64,000 nt of DNA from Bin5 sp965242905 (GCA_965242905.1 CBDETM010000002.1:5146001-5210000), one strand, 5' to 3'; counted from the first letter of the stretch, positions 34,744 through 44,170 are shown. The notes: generated by a model not told the origin, from the letters alone. Numbers and translations are program-made.

Positions 34744-36006
34744 ATGGCTAACGCTTTGGCAGAGTCGGTAATCAGAGTTGTGACGCCGGTAGCAAAACGT
34801 GTTCTGTTGACCTGGGAACAGATGGAGTCGGGAATCAGCTTCGATTTGACATCGAGGAAGGTGCGAGCGAACCCGTACGAAGTGTACGAGCGGCTGCGGA
34901 GCAAGGACCCGATTCACAGGATGCGACTGATCAATGCGTGGGCGTTGACCGAGTACGATGACGCTCTGGCGATACTTCAGGACCACAGACGGTTTTCCTC
35001 CGGAGAGAACAAACTGGAATATGCGCCATACAGGACGATGCTGGACCTTGACCCTCCTGACCACACCAGGTTGAGGTCGCTTGTTTCGAAGGCATTTACG
35101 CCACGTTCGGTTGCGCTGCTTGGGCCACGGATCGAGGAGATCGTGGAGGAGCTTCTGGATGACCTGGCTGACAAGGACAGTTTCGACCTGATCAGCGATT
35201 TTGCGTTTCCTTTTCCCGTCATCGTGATTGCCGAGATGTTGGGGATTCCAGCAGAAGACCGTGACAAGTTCAATGTGTGGTCCAATGATATTGCGCTGGC
35301 GGTCGAACCGATTCTCAGCGGGGAAGAGATCGTAAGGGTCGAGCGGGCCTCGGACGAGATTATCGAATACTTTGAAGGGATTATCGAGCAGCGGCGAAGG
35401 GATCCCAGAGACGACATGCTCAGCGCTCTGCTGGCAGCCGAAGAGGAGGGTGACAGGCTTACGCACGATGAACTGCTGGGAACGCTGATGCTCCTGCTGG
35501 TGGCGGGAAACGAGACGACCCGCAGTCTGATAGGGAACGGAATGCTGGCGCTGCTCAAGAATCCTGAGCAGCTTCAGCGACTGAGGGACAGTCCAGACCT
35601 ACTGGATTCCTCTATTGATGAGATGCTGCGGTACGACAGCCCGGTACAGTTCATTATTCGGGTCGTGATGGAGGACGTGGAGTTCAAAGGCAAACAGTTT
35701 CGTGCGGGTCAGAAGGCGGTTATCCTGGTCGGGGCGGCGAATCGGGACCCGACGGTTTTCGCTGACCCGGGGGCCATGGACATTGGTCGTCAGGAGAAGA
35801 GCCACATTTCATTCGGGCGGGGTATTCACTATTGCCTGGGTTCGCCGCTGGCGCTGCTGGAGGCGCGGGTCGCGTTTGCGAATCTGATTGAGCGCTTTTC
35901 TTCAATTGAATTGGTTGAGGAACCCGAGTTCAGGGATCAGATAGTACTGCGGGGTGTCGAGAGCCTGTGGATCCGTGTCGAGCGGCCCGAGAACGGCAGT
36001 GGTTAG
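34744..36006 (+). CDS. Cytochrome P450 (paralogue 1)
   Basis: A 420-residue soluble bacterial P450. The I-helix oxygen-activation motif is LLVAGNETTRSLIGNG (about 249-264), the ExxR motif is in DEMLRYDSP (about 296-304), and the heme loop FGRGIHYCLG carries the thiolate ligand Cys364. LDLDPPDHTRLRSLVSKAFT is the typical C-helix region. It oxidises a small molecule with electrons from a ferredoxin or similar partner, none of which is encoded nearby. The protein is closely similar along its whole length to the P450 at 36673-37992. Confidence 0.95.
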   Translation: MANALAESVIRVVTPVAKRVLLTWEQMESGISFDLTSRKVRANPYEVYERLRSKDPIHRMRLINAWALTEYDDALAILQDHRRFSSGENKLEYAPYRTMLDLDPPDHTRLRSLVSKAFTPRSVALLGPRIEEIVEELLDDLADKDSFDLISDFAFPFPVIVIAEMLGIPAEDRDKFNVWSNDIALAVEPILSGEEIVRVERASDEIIEYFEGIIEQRRRDPRDDMLSALLAAEEEGDRLTHDELLGTLMLLLVAGNETTRSLIGNGMLALLKNPEQLQRLRDSPDLLDSSIDEMLRYDSPVQFIIRVVMEDVEFKGKQFRAGQKAVILVGAANRDPTVFADPGAMDIGRQEKSHISFGRGIHYCLGSPLALLEARVAFANLIERFSSIELVEEPEFRDQIVLRGVESLWIRVERPENGSG

Positions 36007-36120
36007 TGGTCAGTGGCGGGCTTCCTCTGCCGGAAAAGGAAAGGGAACTGAACAGGGCCTGGTTGTATCCAGAGGTATACGTGGGTTCAGCCCAGTCCTT
36101 GTGTGCGCAATAGATTGGGG

Positions 36121-36442
36121 GTGCGTCCCAGATTTGGGGTGGGAACAGGCTGGCGGTGAATCGGCGCCAGCGGTGGCTGGCGTTGTATACCGTCTTTGGG
36201 CGAGACGCAGTGCGGGCGCCAGGCCTGGCCGTACGGTGGAGTCCGTCAGTTAGGGAGGGTGCGAGGGCCGGCACATGGCCGGCACTTATAGGGATCTGAT
36301 GGGACTGGCGGGACGTGGTCTGGCTGGACAACTTCGATTAGGCACCTGTCACCAATAGCGACACCAGGTCGATGAGGCGTGGCCTGGTTTAGGGGGGGCG
36401 TTGCGGGGGCGGAGCCCCCGCACAAGGGAGGGCCGACTAGGC
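36121..36442 (+). repeat. Composite intergenic repeat A, copy 4
   Basis: Full-length copy between the two P450 genes, filling the 36007-36672 gap together with a GA-rich run (36457-36489, GAGGAGAGAGGG units) that replaces the usual heptamer array. A partial second left end (GGATGCGCCCCAGATTGGCG, about 36580-36600) follows. Its position suggests it may have entered the spacer after the P450 duplication. Confidence 0.85.
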
Positions 36443-36672
36443 CCGACCGCCCAAAAGCGAGGAGAGAGGGGAGAGGAGAGAGGGGAGAGTTACACCGTTT
36501 GGTCTGCCTGAAAGGGGAGCGGGAACTGAACGTAGCTCGGTTGCTTTCGCAGGTATAGGTATGTTGGCCCTAATAGTAGGATGCGCCCCAGATTGGCGGT
36601 TTTTTGACTCTGGACGGTAGTTGAGATAGCCTAGCCATTTAGTGAGCCACGATTTTTTCGGGAAAGACATCT

Positions 36673-37992
36673 GTGTTGAATTCGATTCCAAGACCAGTAA
36701 TTGAAGTTATAAAGCCGATTGCAAAGCGGACCCTATTGACATGGGAGAGGCTTGAGTCGGGTGTTGTTTTTGACCTGACCTCCGAGGAGGTTCTGGCCAA
36801 TCCCTATCCTACGTATCAGAGGTTGAGAGAACGGGACCCGGTACACCGGATGCGGCTGGTCGACGCATGGGTTCTGACAAGGTACGATGACGTACAGTCT
36901 GTGCTGCAAGACCATCGCCGTTTTTCCAACCAGGAGGCCGGGGCAGGGGACCGGGAGTACACGAAGGACCGCAGTATGCTGGATTTGGATCCTCCGGACC
37001 ACACGCGGCTGCGGTCGCTTGTTTCGAAGGCGTTTACGCCGCGCTCGGTGGCGGCGCTTGGGCCGCGCATCGAGAAGATCGTGGAGGAGCTGCTGGACGA
37101 GGTTGAGGGAAAAGAACGGATCGACCTGATAGACAGTTTTGCGTTTCCTCTGCCGATTATCGTCATCGCCGAGATGCTGGGCGTTCCTGCTGAAGACCTT
37201 GACAGGTTCAAAGATTGGTCAAACGACATCGTTCTCTCGTTGGAGCCGATCCTCACCAGGGAGCAGAGGGACCGGTTCCGGCGGTCGGAGCAGGAGCTCT
37301 ACGAGTATTTTGAGGGAATCATTGCGAAGAGAAGACGGGAGCCGCAGGACGACCTGGTGAGCGCTCTGATAGCTGCCGAGGAAGAAGGTGACAGGCTTTC
37401 ACACGGTGAACTTCTGGCCACTTTGTTGCTTCTGCTGGTTGCGGGTAACGAGACGACACGCAATCTGATAGGCAACGGTATGCTGGCGCTGTTGCGAAAC
37501 CCTGAGGAGTTGCAGCGGTTAAGGGAGCAGCCAGATTTGCTTGAAGCGGCTATCGACGAGTTGCTGCGCTACGACAGCCCAGTGCAGCTTGACGGCCGCA
37601 CGGCCCTGGAAGACGTGGAGATTGGGGGCAAGTTGATACGCGCTGGGCAACAGGTGGTAAGCGTGGTGGGCGGGGCGAATCGCGACCCAGAGGCGTTTTC
37701 GGATCCGGACAGGCTTGACATTGGACGAAAGGAGAAAAGCCACATCTCCTTTGGACGGGGAATACACTATTGCCTGGGCGCTTCGCTGGCGACGCTGGAA
37801 GGGCGCATCGCCTTCGAGGGCCTGCTGGAGCGGTTTTCGTCGATCCGGCTGGCTGTAGAACCGGAGCAGAGAAAGCAGGTGGTGTTGCGAGGTGTAGAGG
37901 ACCTGGTGGTCGACGTTGAACGTCCTACGCAATTTGTTTCGGCAGGAATTGAGCCTCATGCAGCGGTTGAATCGGTAGCGCCCAGTTCTTGA
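36673..37992 (+). CDS. Cytochrome P450 (paralogue 2)
   Basis: A 439-residue P450 with LLVAGNETTRNLIGNG in the I helix, ExxR in DELLRYDSP, and the heme loop FGRGIHYCLG with ligand Cys367. It aligns with the upstream P450 from the first residues (RTLLTWERLESGVVFDLT against RVLLTWEQMESGISFDLT), so the pair arose by duplication. It has a GTG start at 36673 with only a weak ribosome-binding site and a longer C-terminal tail. Differences after ExxR (SPVQLDGRTALED against SPVQFIIRVVMED) fall in a substrate-recognition region, suggesting different substrates. Confidence 0.95.
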   Translation: MLNSIPRPVIEVIKPIAKRTLLTWERLESGVVFDLTSEEVLANPYPTYQRLRERDPVHRMRLVDAWVLTRYDDVQSVLQDHRRFSNQEAGAGDREYTKDRSMLDLDPPDHTRLRSLVSKAFTPRSVAALGPRIEKIVEELLDEVEGKERIDLIDSFAFPLPIIVIAEMLGVPAEDLDRFKDWSNDIVLSLEPILTREQRDRFRRSEQELYEYFEGIIAKRRREPQDDLVSALIAAEEEGDRLSHGELLATLLLLLVAGNETTRNLIGNGMLALLRNPEELQRLREQPDLLEAAIDELLRYDSPVQLDGRTALEDVEIGGKLIRAGQQVVSVVGGANRDPEAFSDPDRLDIGRKEKSHISFGRGIHYCLGASLATLEGRIAFEGLLERFSSIRLAVEPEQRKQVVLRGVEDLVVDVERPTQFVSAGIEPHAAVESVAPSS

Positions 37993-38087
37993 CTTTGCAG
38001 GACAGTTTTACTATAGTCTTGGGTGGATGTCACTGCCCACTTCGACAAGTGCTTCAGTTGAGAATGATTTCTACTAGTTTCAGTTTT

Positions 38088-38184
38088 GCGAGGAGGAGGC
38101 CCGCGGGAAGCGGGCGCAAAGTCCGGCGGCAGCATTCCTGAGGAATGTTGCTGGACTGCGCAGTACTCTTCGCTCGTTTCCCGT
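38088..38184 (+). ncRNA. Candidate structured RNA leader upstream of argG
   Basis: A closing helix GCGAGGAG (38088-38095) with CTCTTCGC (38166-38173) encloses two hairpins. The first is GCCCGC-GGGAA-GCGGGC (38099-38115). The second is a long helix, AGTCC with GGACT (38120-38157), capped by AGCATTCC-TGA-GGAATGTT (38131-38149). GCGC bases at 38114-38117 could extend it by pairing with 38158-38161. A terminator follows at 38185. The layout resembles a riboswitch or attenuator, but I recognise no known class; a stand-alone small RNA is possible. The rest of the 37993-38333 gap shows no gene. Confidence 0.5.
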
Positions 38185-38219
38185 GTGCCGCTTCGGACCG
38201 CCCGAAGTGGCGCTTTTTG
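38185..38219 (+). terminator. Rho-independent terminator before argG
   Basis: A 12-bp stem (GTGCCGCTTCGG with CCGAAGTGGCGC, two G-T pairs), loop ACCGC, then TTTTTG. It may end the P450 transcript or act as the expression platform of the structured leader just upstream. Confidence 0.8.
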
Positions 38220-38333
38220 TTTATGGCGGGAAAAGGAAGGGGGCGGAGGTAAGGGGTCGGTTTTCGGGACCGGCCGTGGCGTAGTGCCTTGTGAAGGCGT
38301 GAGACGAGTCACCCACACCATGAAGGAGCGCGT

Positions 38334-39614
38334 ATGGCAGTCAAGGGATCTGTGAAAAAGGCAGTGCTCGCCTATTCAGGCGGGCTGGATACGAGCGTAA
38401 TCGTCCCGTGGCTGAGGAATAACTACGATTGCGAGGTCGTGTGCTTCTGCGCCAATTTGGGTCAGGAGGAGGAGTTGGACGGGCTGGAAGAGAAGGCAAT
38501 CGCCTCGGGGGCCACTCGATGCTACGTTGAGGATCTGCGGGCGGAGTTCCTGACCGACTATGTATTTCCGACGATGCAGGCGGGCGCCATCTACGAGCGA
38601 GACTACCTACTGGGGACATCGTTTGCGCGGCCGCTGATTGCGAAGCGGCTGGTGGAGATCGCGCGGCTGGAGGGCGCAGACGCGGTGTCGCACGGGGCAA
38701 CGGGCAAGGGAAACGACCAGGTGCGGTTTGAGCTGACGGTGATGGCGTTGAATCCGAAACTGAAGATCATTGCGCCGTGGCGGGAGTGGGATATACGCGG
38801 CCGGTCGGATGCGCTGGATTATGCCGAGGAGCACAACGTCCCGGTGAAGGCGTCGGCGGACCGCATTTACAGCCAGGACCGAAATCTGTGGCATTTGAGC
38901 AATGAGGGCGGGCCTCTGGAAGACCCGTGGACGGAGCCGCCGGCGGATATGTTCGAGTGGACGCGTTCGCCGGAGGAGGCGCCGGATGAGCCTGGTTACG
39001 TTGAGGTTTACTTCCGGCGCGGCTTTCCGGAACGGGTAAACGGGGTGGCGATGGGGCCGGTCGAGCTGGTGCAGCGGCTGAACGAGATCGGACGCGAGCA
39101 TGGCATCGGGCGCGTGGACCTGGTGGAGAACAGGCTGGTTGGGATGAAGAGTCGCGGGGTCTATGAGACGCCGGGCGGGACGATCCTATACAAGGCGCAT
39201 GCGGCGCTGGAACAGCTGTGCCTGGACAAGGATACGCTGCACTGGAAGCAGCAGGTGGGTCTGCGCTACGCCGACCTGGTGTACAACGGGCAGTGGTTCA
39301 CGCCATTGCGCAGTGCGCTGGACGCGTTTGTGCAGGAAACGGAGAAGTCGATCAGCGGGACGGTGCGCTTGAAGCTGTACAAGGGCAACGCGATGCTGGT
39401 CGGTCGCAGGTCGCCGCACAGTCTGTACCGGGAAGATTACGTTACTTTTGACGAGGACGACGTTTACAACCAGGCGGACGCGGAGGGCTTTATCCGGCTG
39501 TTTGGTCTGCCGTTGAAGGTGGAGGCGTTGCTGCGAGAGGAGCATCCGGCCGACTCGATGCCGCCCATGCCGGACGGGGCGGCGGCGGAAGGTGACTGGA
39601 TAAAGAGAGATTGA
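38334..39614 (+). CDS. argG: Argininosuccinate synthase
   Basis: A 426-residue enzyme joining citrulline and aspartate with ATP in arginine synthesis. The N-terminal P-loop-like motif is VLAYSGGLDTSVIVPWL (about 12-28); later motifs include SHGATGKGNDQVRFE and YSQDRNLWHLSNEGG. AAGGAG lies five bases before the ATG. It starts a short arginine cluster with argJ, 117 bp apart, preceded by a structured leader and terminator. The length is slightly above that of the common 400-residue form because of a C-terminal tail. Confidence 0.96.
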   Translation: MAVKGSVKKAVLAYSGGLDTSVIVPWLRNNYDCEVVCFCANLGQEEELDGLEEKAIASGATRCYVEDLRAEFLTDYVFPTMQAGAIYERDYLLGTSFARPLIAKRLVEIARLEGADAVSHGATGKGNDQVRFELTVMALNPKLKIIAPWREWDIRGRSDALDYAEEHNVPVKASADRIYSQDRNLWHLSNEGGPLEDPWTEPPADMFEWTRSPEEAPDEPGYVEVYFRRGFPERVNGVAMGPVELVQRLNEIGREHGIGRVDLVENRLVGMKSRGVYETPGGTILYKAHAALEQLCLDKDTLHWKQQVGLRYADLVYNGQWFTPLRSALDAFVQETEKSISGTVRLKLYKGNAMLVGRRSPHSLYREDYVTFDEDDVYNQADAEGFIRLFGLPLKVEALLREEHPADSMPPMPDGAAAEGDWIKRD

Positions 39615-39620
39615 GAACTT

Positions 39621-39638
39621 CAGTAGTCAGTAGTCAGT
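39621..39638 (+). repeat. Short heptanucleotide tandem run
   Basis: Two and a half CAGTAGT units right after the argG stop, here without a neighbouring repeat A copy. Confidence 0.65.
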
Positions 39639-39731
39639 TGGGCAGATATTCCTGGCATTGGGCAGGGGGCCAGAGCAGGCGGTTGATCGGGCAGGCCGTG
39701 CCTGATGCTTTCAGATTACATGGAGAAGACT

Positions 39732-40988
39732 ATGTCTGAGAAAGAACATGCTTTTGCGGGTCCTGCGGCGGCGGCGATACCGGTGAAGGGTTTTGATGCG
39801 GCAGGGATACATTGCGGGGTGAAACCGACTGGGGCGTTGGATTTGGCGCTGATTGCAAGTCCTACGGTCTGTCGCTCGGCGGCTGTGTTTACGCAGAATG
39901 CGTTTCCGGCGGCGCCGGTGTTGTATGACCGGGAGCTGCTGCGGATGAATCCGGAGGGGACGCATGGGGTGGTGATCAACAGCGGGAACGCAAATGCCTG
40001 CACGAGCGCGGAAGGGAACGCCAATGCGCGGCGCATGGCCGAGGCGGCGGAGAAGAGCCTTGGAAGCACGGACAATACGGCGTTCGTGATGAGCACCGGC
40101 GTTATCGGTGTGCAGTTGCCGATTGGGGTGATTGAAGCCGGGATTCCTGAGGTGGCAGCCAAGCTGCGTCCTGATGGTTGGGAGGAGGCGGCGGAGGCGA
40201 TCATGACGACGGACGTCTTTCCCAAGTGGGCATCGGGCCAGGCGGAGGTTGGAGGGGAGACGGTGACGGTTACCGGCATTGGTAAGGGCGCGGGGATGAT
40301 TCACCCGAACATGGCGACGATGCTGGCGACGCTGGCGACGGATGCAGCGATTGCGCAGCCGTTGCTGCAGGAGGCGCTGGCTGCGGCAGTGAGCCACAGC
40401 TTCAACCGTATCAGCATTGACGGCGATACGAGTACCAATGACACTGTGCTGGTGCTGGCGAATGGCGCGGCGGGGAACGCGGAGATCACTGAGAAAGGCG
40501 CGGACTACGACGCGTTTGTGGAGGCGCTGACGGCGGCTTCGATGGAGCTGGCGAAGCTGATCGTGCGCAATGGCGAGGGCGTTACGAAGTTCGTGACGAT
40601 CCAGGTGGAGGGCGCGGTCAGCGACGCCGAGGCGCATACGGTTGCGAACTCGATCGCGAAGAGTCCGCTGGTGAAGACGGCGTTTTTCGGGCACGACGCA
40701 AACTGGGGCCGGATTCTGTGCGCGGTTGGGTATTCGGGCGCGACGGTCGACCCGACGAAGGCGCATTTGTTCATTGCGGCGGGTCAGCCGGAGGCGGGTA
40801 ACGCGGAGTTGCAGCTGGTGGATGCGGGTACGCCGACGGGGTACGAGGAGGCGGATGCGTCGGCGATTTTTGCGGAGAGCGAGATCAGTGTGCGGGTGTC
40901 GCTGGGGCTTGGCGAAGGTACGGCTACGGTGTGGACGTGCGATTTTAGCTATGAATATGTGTCGATCAATGCGGAGTACAGGACTTAA
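39732..40988 (+). CDS. argJ: Bifunctional ornithine acetyltransferase/N-acetylglutamate synthase
   Basis: About 418 residues. ArgJ recycles the acetyl group from N-acetylornithine to glutamate and may also use acetyl-CoA. It is a self-cleaving Ntn-type protein: IHPNMATMLATLATDA contains the conserved Ala-Thr cleavage site with the nucleophile Thr. SIDGDTSTNDT and GEGVTKFVTI are further signatures. ATG 39732 follows GGAGAAGACT; starts at 39705 or 39720 are less likely. The C-terminus ends in SYEYVSINAEYRT, as usual, with the Asn-Ala-x-Tyr-Arg-Thr end. Confidence 0.95.
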   Translation: MSEKEHAFAGPAAAAIPVKGFDAAGIHCGVKPTGALDLALIASPTVCRSAAVFTQNAFPAAPVLYDRELLRMNPEGTHGVVINSGNANACTSAEGNANARRMAEAAEKSLGSTDNTAFVMSTGVIGVQLPIGVIEAGIPEVAAKLRPDGWEEAAEAIMTTDVFPKWASGQAEVGGETVTVTGIGKGAGMIHPNMATMLATLATDAAIAQPLLQEALAAAVSHSFNRISIDGDTSTNDTVLVLANGAAGNAEITEKGADYDAFVEALTAASMELAKLIVRNGEGVTKFVTIQVEGAVSDAEAHTVANSIAKSPLVKTAFFGHDANWGRILCAVGYSGATVDPTKAHLFIAAGQPEAGNAELQLVDAGTPTGYEEADASAIFAESEISVRVSLGLGEGTATVWTCDFSYEYVSINAEYRT

Positions 40989-40991
40989 CGG

Positions 40992-41026
40992 CAGTAGTCA
41001 GTAGTCAGTAGTCAGTGGTTAGTGGG
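40992..41026 (+). repeat. Heptanucleotide tandem repeat (CAGTAGT)n
   Basis: Five units, CAGTAGT three times then CAGTGGT and TAGTGGG, directly after the argJ stop, with no repeat A copy next to it. The 40989-41359 gap otherwise holds two repeat B units and no gene. Confidence 0.75.
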
Positions 41027-41108
41027 CGTTGGTCTGACCTGGAACCTGCGGGCCCATCATGTTGTCCCTCCAAGGGGGATACGAAGTTTCGCGAGGCGAC
41101 ATTGCGGG

Positions 41109-41232
41109 TGAGGCAACCGAGAGGGCACCCACAAGGGGTGCCCCTACGGGATACGGCGAGAAGGCGGGGTCAGGGAGTCGTGGCGCGTACGAGGGCACCC
41201 ACAAGGGGCGCCCCTACCGGGGGGATGCCCGG
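41109..41232 (+). repeat. Two repeat B units
   Basis: Unit one at about 41109-41150 (GGGCACCCACAAGGGGTGCC then CCTACGGGATACGG). Unit two at about 41179-41232 (CGAGGGCACCCACAAGGGGC then GCCCCTACCGGGGGGATG). Same orientation, about 70 bp apart; each keeps the hairpin. Confidence 0.8.
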
Positions 41233-41359
41233 TTGGAAGAAATGATCAGAAAACCTAATTTGCTCGTGGTCCAGGAGTGATAGGGAAGGCAAAGGAGAGG
41301 GGAAATTCGGGCCGCCAGGGTGCTGTCTGTGGACAGACATGCCCGGGCGGTTTTTGCGT

Positions 41360-42247
41360 TCAGACGCCCCAGCGCTGGCGGGCTTTTTCCATGGGGACAG
41401 TGTCGCCTTTCATCCAGGCGTAGTGGGCGATGGGGTTTTCGCCGATCCAGCGTTCGTCGACGGGTTCGTCGGCGCGCTGGTAGCGTGTGTCGCAGCTGAG
41501 GCGGAAGCGGCCGGTTGTGTTGGAGAGGGAGCCGTGCATGGTGTACATGCCGAAGATGAGGGCGTCGCCCATTTCGAATTCGGCGCTGCGCCACTTGCCG
41601 CCGTAGGTGTCGACGAGCTCGACGGGGTCGTTGGAGAACCAGCCGGTGACCTTATCGCGGTCGACGTCCATTTCGCCGTAGGTCTCCCTGATGCGGTCGA
41701 AGCGGTGGGAGCCGGCGAGGATGGCGAGCGGGCCCATGTCGTAGGGCAGGTCGCCGAGGGGGGTCCAGACGGTGAAGACGTTGGTGGTGCCGCGGCCCAT
41801 GTAGACGATGTCATAGTGGGCGCCAGTGAAGGCGCCGTTGGGCACGACGCGCAGCCACTTGAAGTCGTAGGTGAGGCTGGGGCCGTCGAGGTATTCGGCG
41901 AAGAACTGCATCAGCTCGGGGGCTTCGACAACGGCGAGGAATTCGGGCGTGTGGGTGATCGCCTTGCTGCCGCCGTAGAACTTGCCGCGCTTGCCTTCGG
42001 CGATGACGCCGTCCATAAGGGGGGCGCCGGGCGCGAGCTGCTCTGCCTGTTGCAGGTTCTCAAGGATTACGCGGCGGGCCGCCATCACTTTGTTGCGGTC
42101 GTGGAGGCCGCGGATGAGCAGGTAGCCTTCTTCGTGCAGACGGCTGCGCAGGGCTGGCTTGTCGTGCCTGTCGGCAGTTGAGTCGCGCAGCTCGTCGAGG
42201 TAGCGTCCGCCTATTTCAAGGTCGTATTTCCCCATTGTCAGTTTCAT
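41360..42247 (-). CDS. PhyH-family Fe(II)/2-oxoglutarate dioxygenase (importer 2 operon)
   Basis: A 295-residue phytanoyl-CoA dioxygenase-family protein with an intact facial triad: H144-x-D146 in TGAHYDIVYMGRG and distal His238 in FGMYTMHGSLSN. The Arg-containing TTGRFRLSCDTRY follows (2-oxoglutarate binding). Such enzymes hydroxylate or otherwise oxidise small substrates using O2 and 2-oxoglutarate. It starts 36 bp after the MalG-type permease and is the last gene of a sugar ABC operon, so it probably acts on the imported compound. Confidence 0.88.
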   Translation of the reverse strand: MKLTMGKYDLEIGGRYLDELRDSTADRHDKPALRSRLHEEGYLLIRGLHDRNKVMAARRVILENLQQAEQLAPGAPLMDGVIAEGKRGKFYGGSKAITHTPEFLAVVEAPELMQFFAEYLDGPSLTYDFKWLRVVPNGAFTGAHYDIVYMGRGTTNVFTVWTPLGDLPYDMGPLAILAGSHRFDRIRETYGEMDVDRDKVTGWFSNDPVELVDTYGGKWRSAEFEMGDALIFGMYTMHGSLSNTTGRFRLSCDTRYQRADEPVDERWIGENPIAHYAWMKGDTVPMEKARQRWGV

Positions 42248-42283
42248 AGGTCAGATCCTGGATTGCATTGTTCAGAATGCGGT

Positions 42284-43210
42284 CTACTTGAGACTGCCGG
42301 CGGTGAGGCCGGCGATGAAGTAGCGTTGGGCGAACAGGAATACGAGCAGGATCGGCAAGATTGACACGAATGCGGCCGTGAAGATGAGATGGATCGGTGT
42401 CGGCCTGCCGGATACTCTCGAATCCAGGACGGCGAGGAAGAGGGGCAAGGTATACAGTTCCGGTTTGTTAAGGAAGATCAAAGGGCCCATAAAGGCGTTC
42501 CAGTGGCCCATGAAGGAGAAGATGGCGAGTGCGGCCATGCCGGGCAGGACGACGGGGGCTACGACGCGCCAAAAGGTGGCGAACGGGCCACAACCGTCGA
42601 TGCGTGCCGCCTCAATCATTTCATCGGGCACTGTGGTCATGTACTGGCGCATCCAGAAGACGGCGAAGGGCGTGGCCAAGCCGGGAATGATGAGCGGGTA
42701 CCAGGTGTTGATCCACTTGAGCCAGGCCATGATGAGGTAGTTGGGGACGAGGCCGACGCTGTTGGGGATCATCATGGTTGCCAGCATGGAGAGGAAGAGC
42801 GCGTTGCGCCCTTTGAAGCGCAGCTTGGCGAAGGCATAGCCGGCGAGGGAGGCGAGGAAGACGTTGCCGGCGGTGTTAATGACGGCGATGATCGTGCTGT
42901 TCAGGAACGTTCGGACAAGAGAGACGCCGCCGCGAAAATCGATCTCGTCGGAGGGGATGAGGCCGGCGATTTCCAGGTAGTTGTTAAAGGAAGGGCGGGT
43001 GGGCCAGAACTGAACAGGGACGATGTAGATATCTTCCAGCGGCTTCAAGGAGGAGGAGAGCATCCAATAGAAGGGAAAGACAAAGACCAGTAAGGCGATC
43101 AGCAGGAGAAGGTGTGTAAAGATCCTGCCCAATGAGATTGCTTTTATTGGGGAGATCGGGCCTGTATGGGGGCTTGCTGCGGAGGCTTCGACGCGCTGGC
43201 TCATGTGCAA
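42284..43210 (-). CDS. Carbohydrate ABC transporter permease, MalG type (importer 2)
   Basis: A 308-residue inner-membrane permease. Helix one is ILLLIALLVFVFPFYWMLSS-like (about 33-52). The EAA loop is EMIEAARIDGCGPFATFWRV (about 196-215), followed by VAPVVLPGMAALAIF, and the C-terminus is FIAGLTAGSLK. Partner of the MalF-type permease starting at 44170, 21 bp upstream. It is followed by the PhyH gene. Confidence 0.92.
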   Translation of the reverse strand: MHMSQRVEASAASPHTGPISPIKAISLGRIFTHLLLLIALLVFVFPFYWMLSSSLKPLEDIYIVPVQFWPTRPSFNNYLEIAGLIPSDEIDFRGGVSLVRTFLNSTIIAVINTAGNVFLASLAGYAFAKLRFKGRNALFLSMLATMMIPNSVGLVPNYLIMAWLKWINTWYPLIIPGLATPFAVFWMRQYMTTVPDEMIEAARIDGCGPFATFWRVVAPVVLPGMAALAIFSFMGHWNAFMGPLIFLNKPELYTLPLFLAVLDSRVSGRPTPIHLIFTAAFVSILPILLVFLFAQRYFIAGLTAGSLK

Positions 43211-43231
43211 CAGTTATTCCCTGACACCGGT

Positions 43232-44170
43232 TTACTCGGATGCGGCGCGTTCGGTGGCGAAGATTTGCAAGAACGAAAGGACAATGATGATAACAGCGTT
43301 GGCGTAGGCGAGCGCGGAGGCATAGCCGAAATTGAAGCTTTGAAAGGCCTGTCTGTAGATTATCAGACCCATGAGTAATCCGGCGCGATCGGCGCCGCCG
43401 CTGGTACCGACAAGCATGTATGCTTCTTCAAAAATGTTGAACATGCCGATGGTCGACAGGATGGCGGCGAAGGCGATGACACGGCGCATCAGCGGCACGG
43501 TGATATAAAGGAAGGACTGTAGTCCGTTTGCACCGTCGATGCGGGCGGCTTCATAGAGTTCATAGGGGATGCTTTGGAGGCCGGCCAGCATAATCATCAT
43601 GTTGTAGCCAACCCAGCGCCAGAGGATCATGATCAAGATAGCGGGTTTAATGAATTCCCCCTTGTTCAAGAATCCCTTGTATTCGATATCGAAGGTCTGC
43701 ATGACCGAGCCCAGGGGGCTGTAGGTTGAGCCGAGTAGGAAGTCGAAGAGTATGCCTACTACGACGAGCGAGGTGACGACTGGCAGGAAGTAGGCTGTGC
43801 GATAGATCACGCGACCGCGAATGGGCCGATTGAGCACGTTTGCAAAGCTCAGGCTAAGAATGACCATGAGAGGAACGACAAGAATACCGAGGATAACCGT
43901 ATTCGAGAGAGCAATATGGAAGTTTTCGTCGGTGAACAGGCGCGCATAGTTCTTCAGGCCGATATACTCACTGGATCGCACGCTTTTCCAGTCCTGGAAA
44001 CTGATCCAGATGGCGAAAAGGATGGGGAATGCGCCGAAGATGCCAAAGAGGATAAAGAAGGGGGAGATGAAGACGTATGGCGCCGCCTTTTCCCAGATGA
44101 AATACCGGGATTTTGGAGGTATCGATGCAGGTCCGAGAGTTGAGGGCGTGGAGACCACTCCCATAGTCAC
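43232..44170 (-). CDS. Sugar ABC transporter permease, MalF type (importer 2)
   Basis: A 312-residue permease. Helix one is PYVFISPFFILFGIFGAFPI (about 32-51). The coupling loop is ELYEAARIDGANGLQSFLYI (about 205-224), then TVPLMRRVIAF. It follows the binding-protein gene after 146 bp that contain two strong stem-loops, and it is 21 bp upstream of the MalG-type partner. Confidence 0.92.
   Translation of the reverse strand: MTMGVVSTPSTLGPASIPPKSRYFIWEKAAPYVFISPFFILFGIFGAFPILFAIWISFQDWKSVRSSEYIGLKNYARLFTDENFHIALSNTVILGILVVPLMVILSLSFANVLNRPIRGRVIYRTAYFLPVVTSLVVVGILFDFLLGSTYSPLGSVMQTFDIEYKGFLNKGEFIKPAILIMILWRWVGYNMMIMLAGLQSIPYELYEAARIDGANGLQSFLYITVPLMRRVIAFAAILSTIGMFNIFEEAYMLVGTSGGADRAGLLMGLIIYRQAFQSFNFGYASALAYANAVIIIVLSFLQIFATERAASE

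Noticed and set aside
39711..40766. 351-codon minus-strand frame
   Set aside because: Antisense to argJ, which is unmistakable; the product is Arg/His-rich low-complexity sequence.
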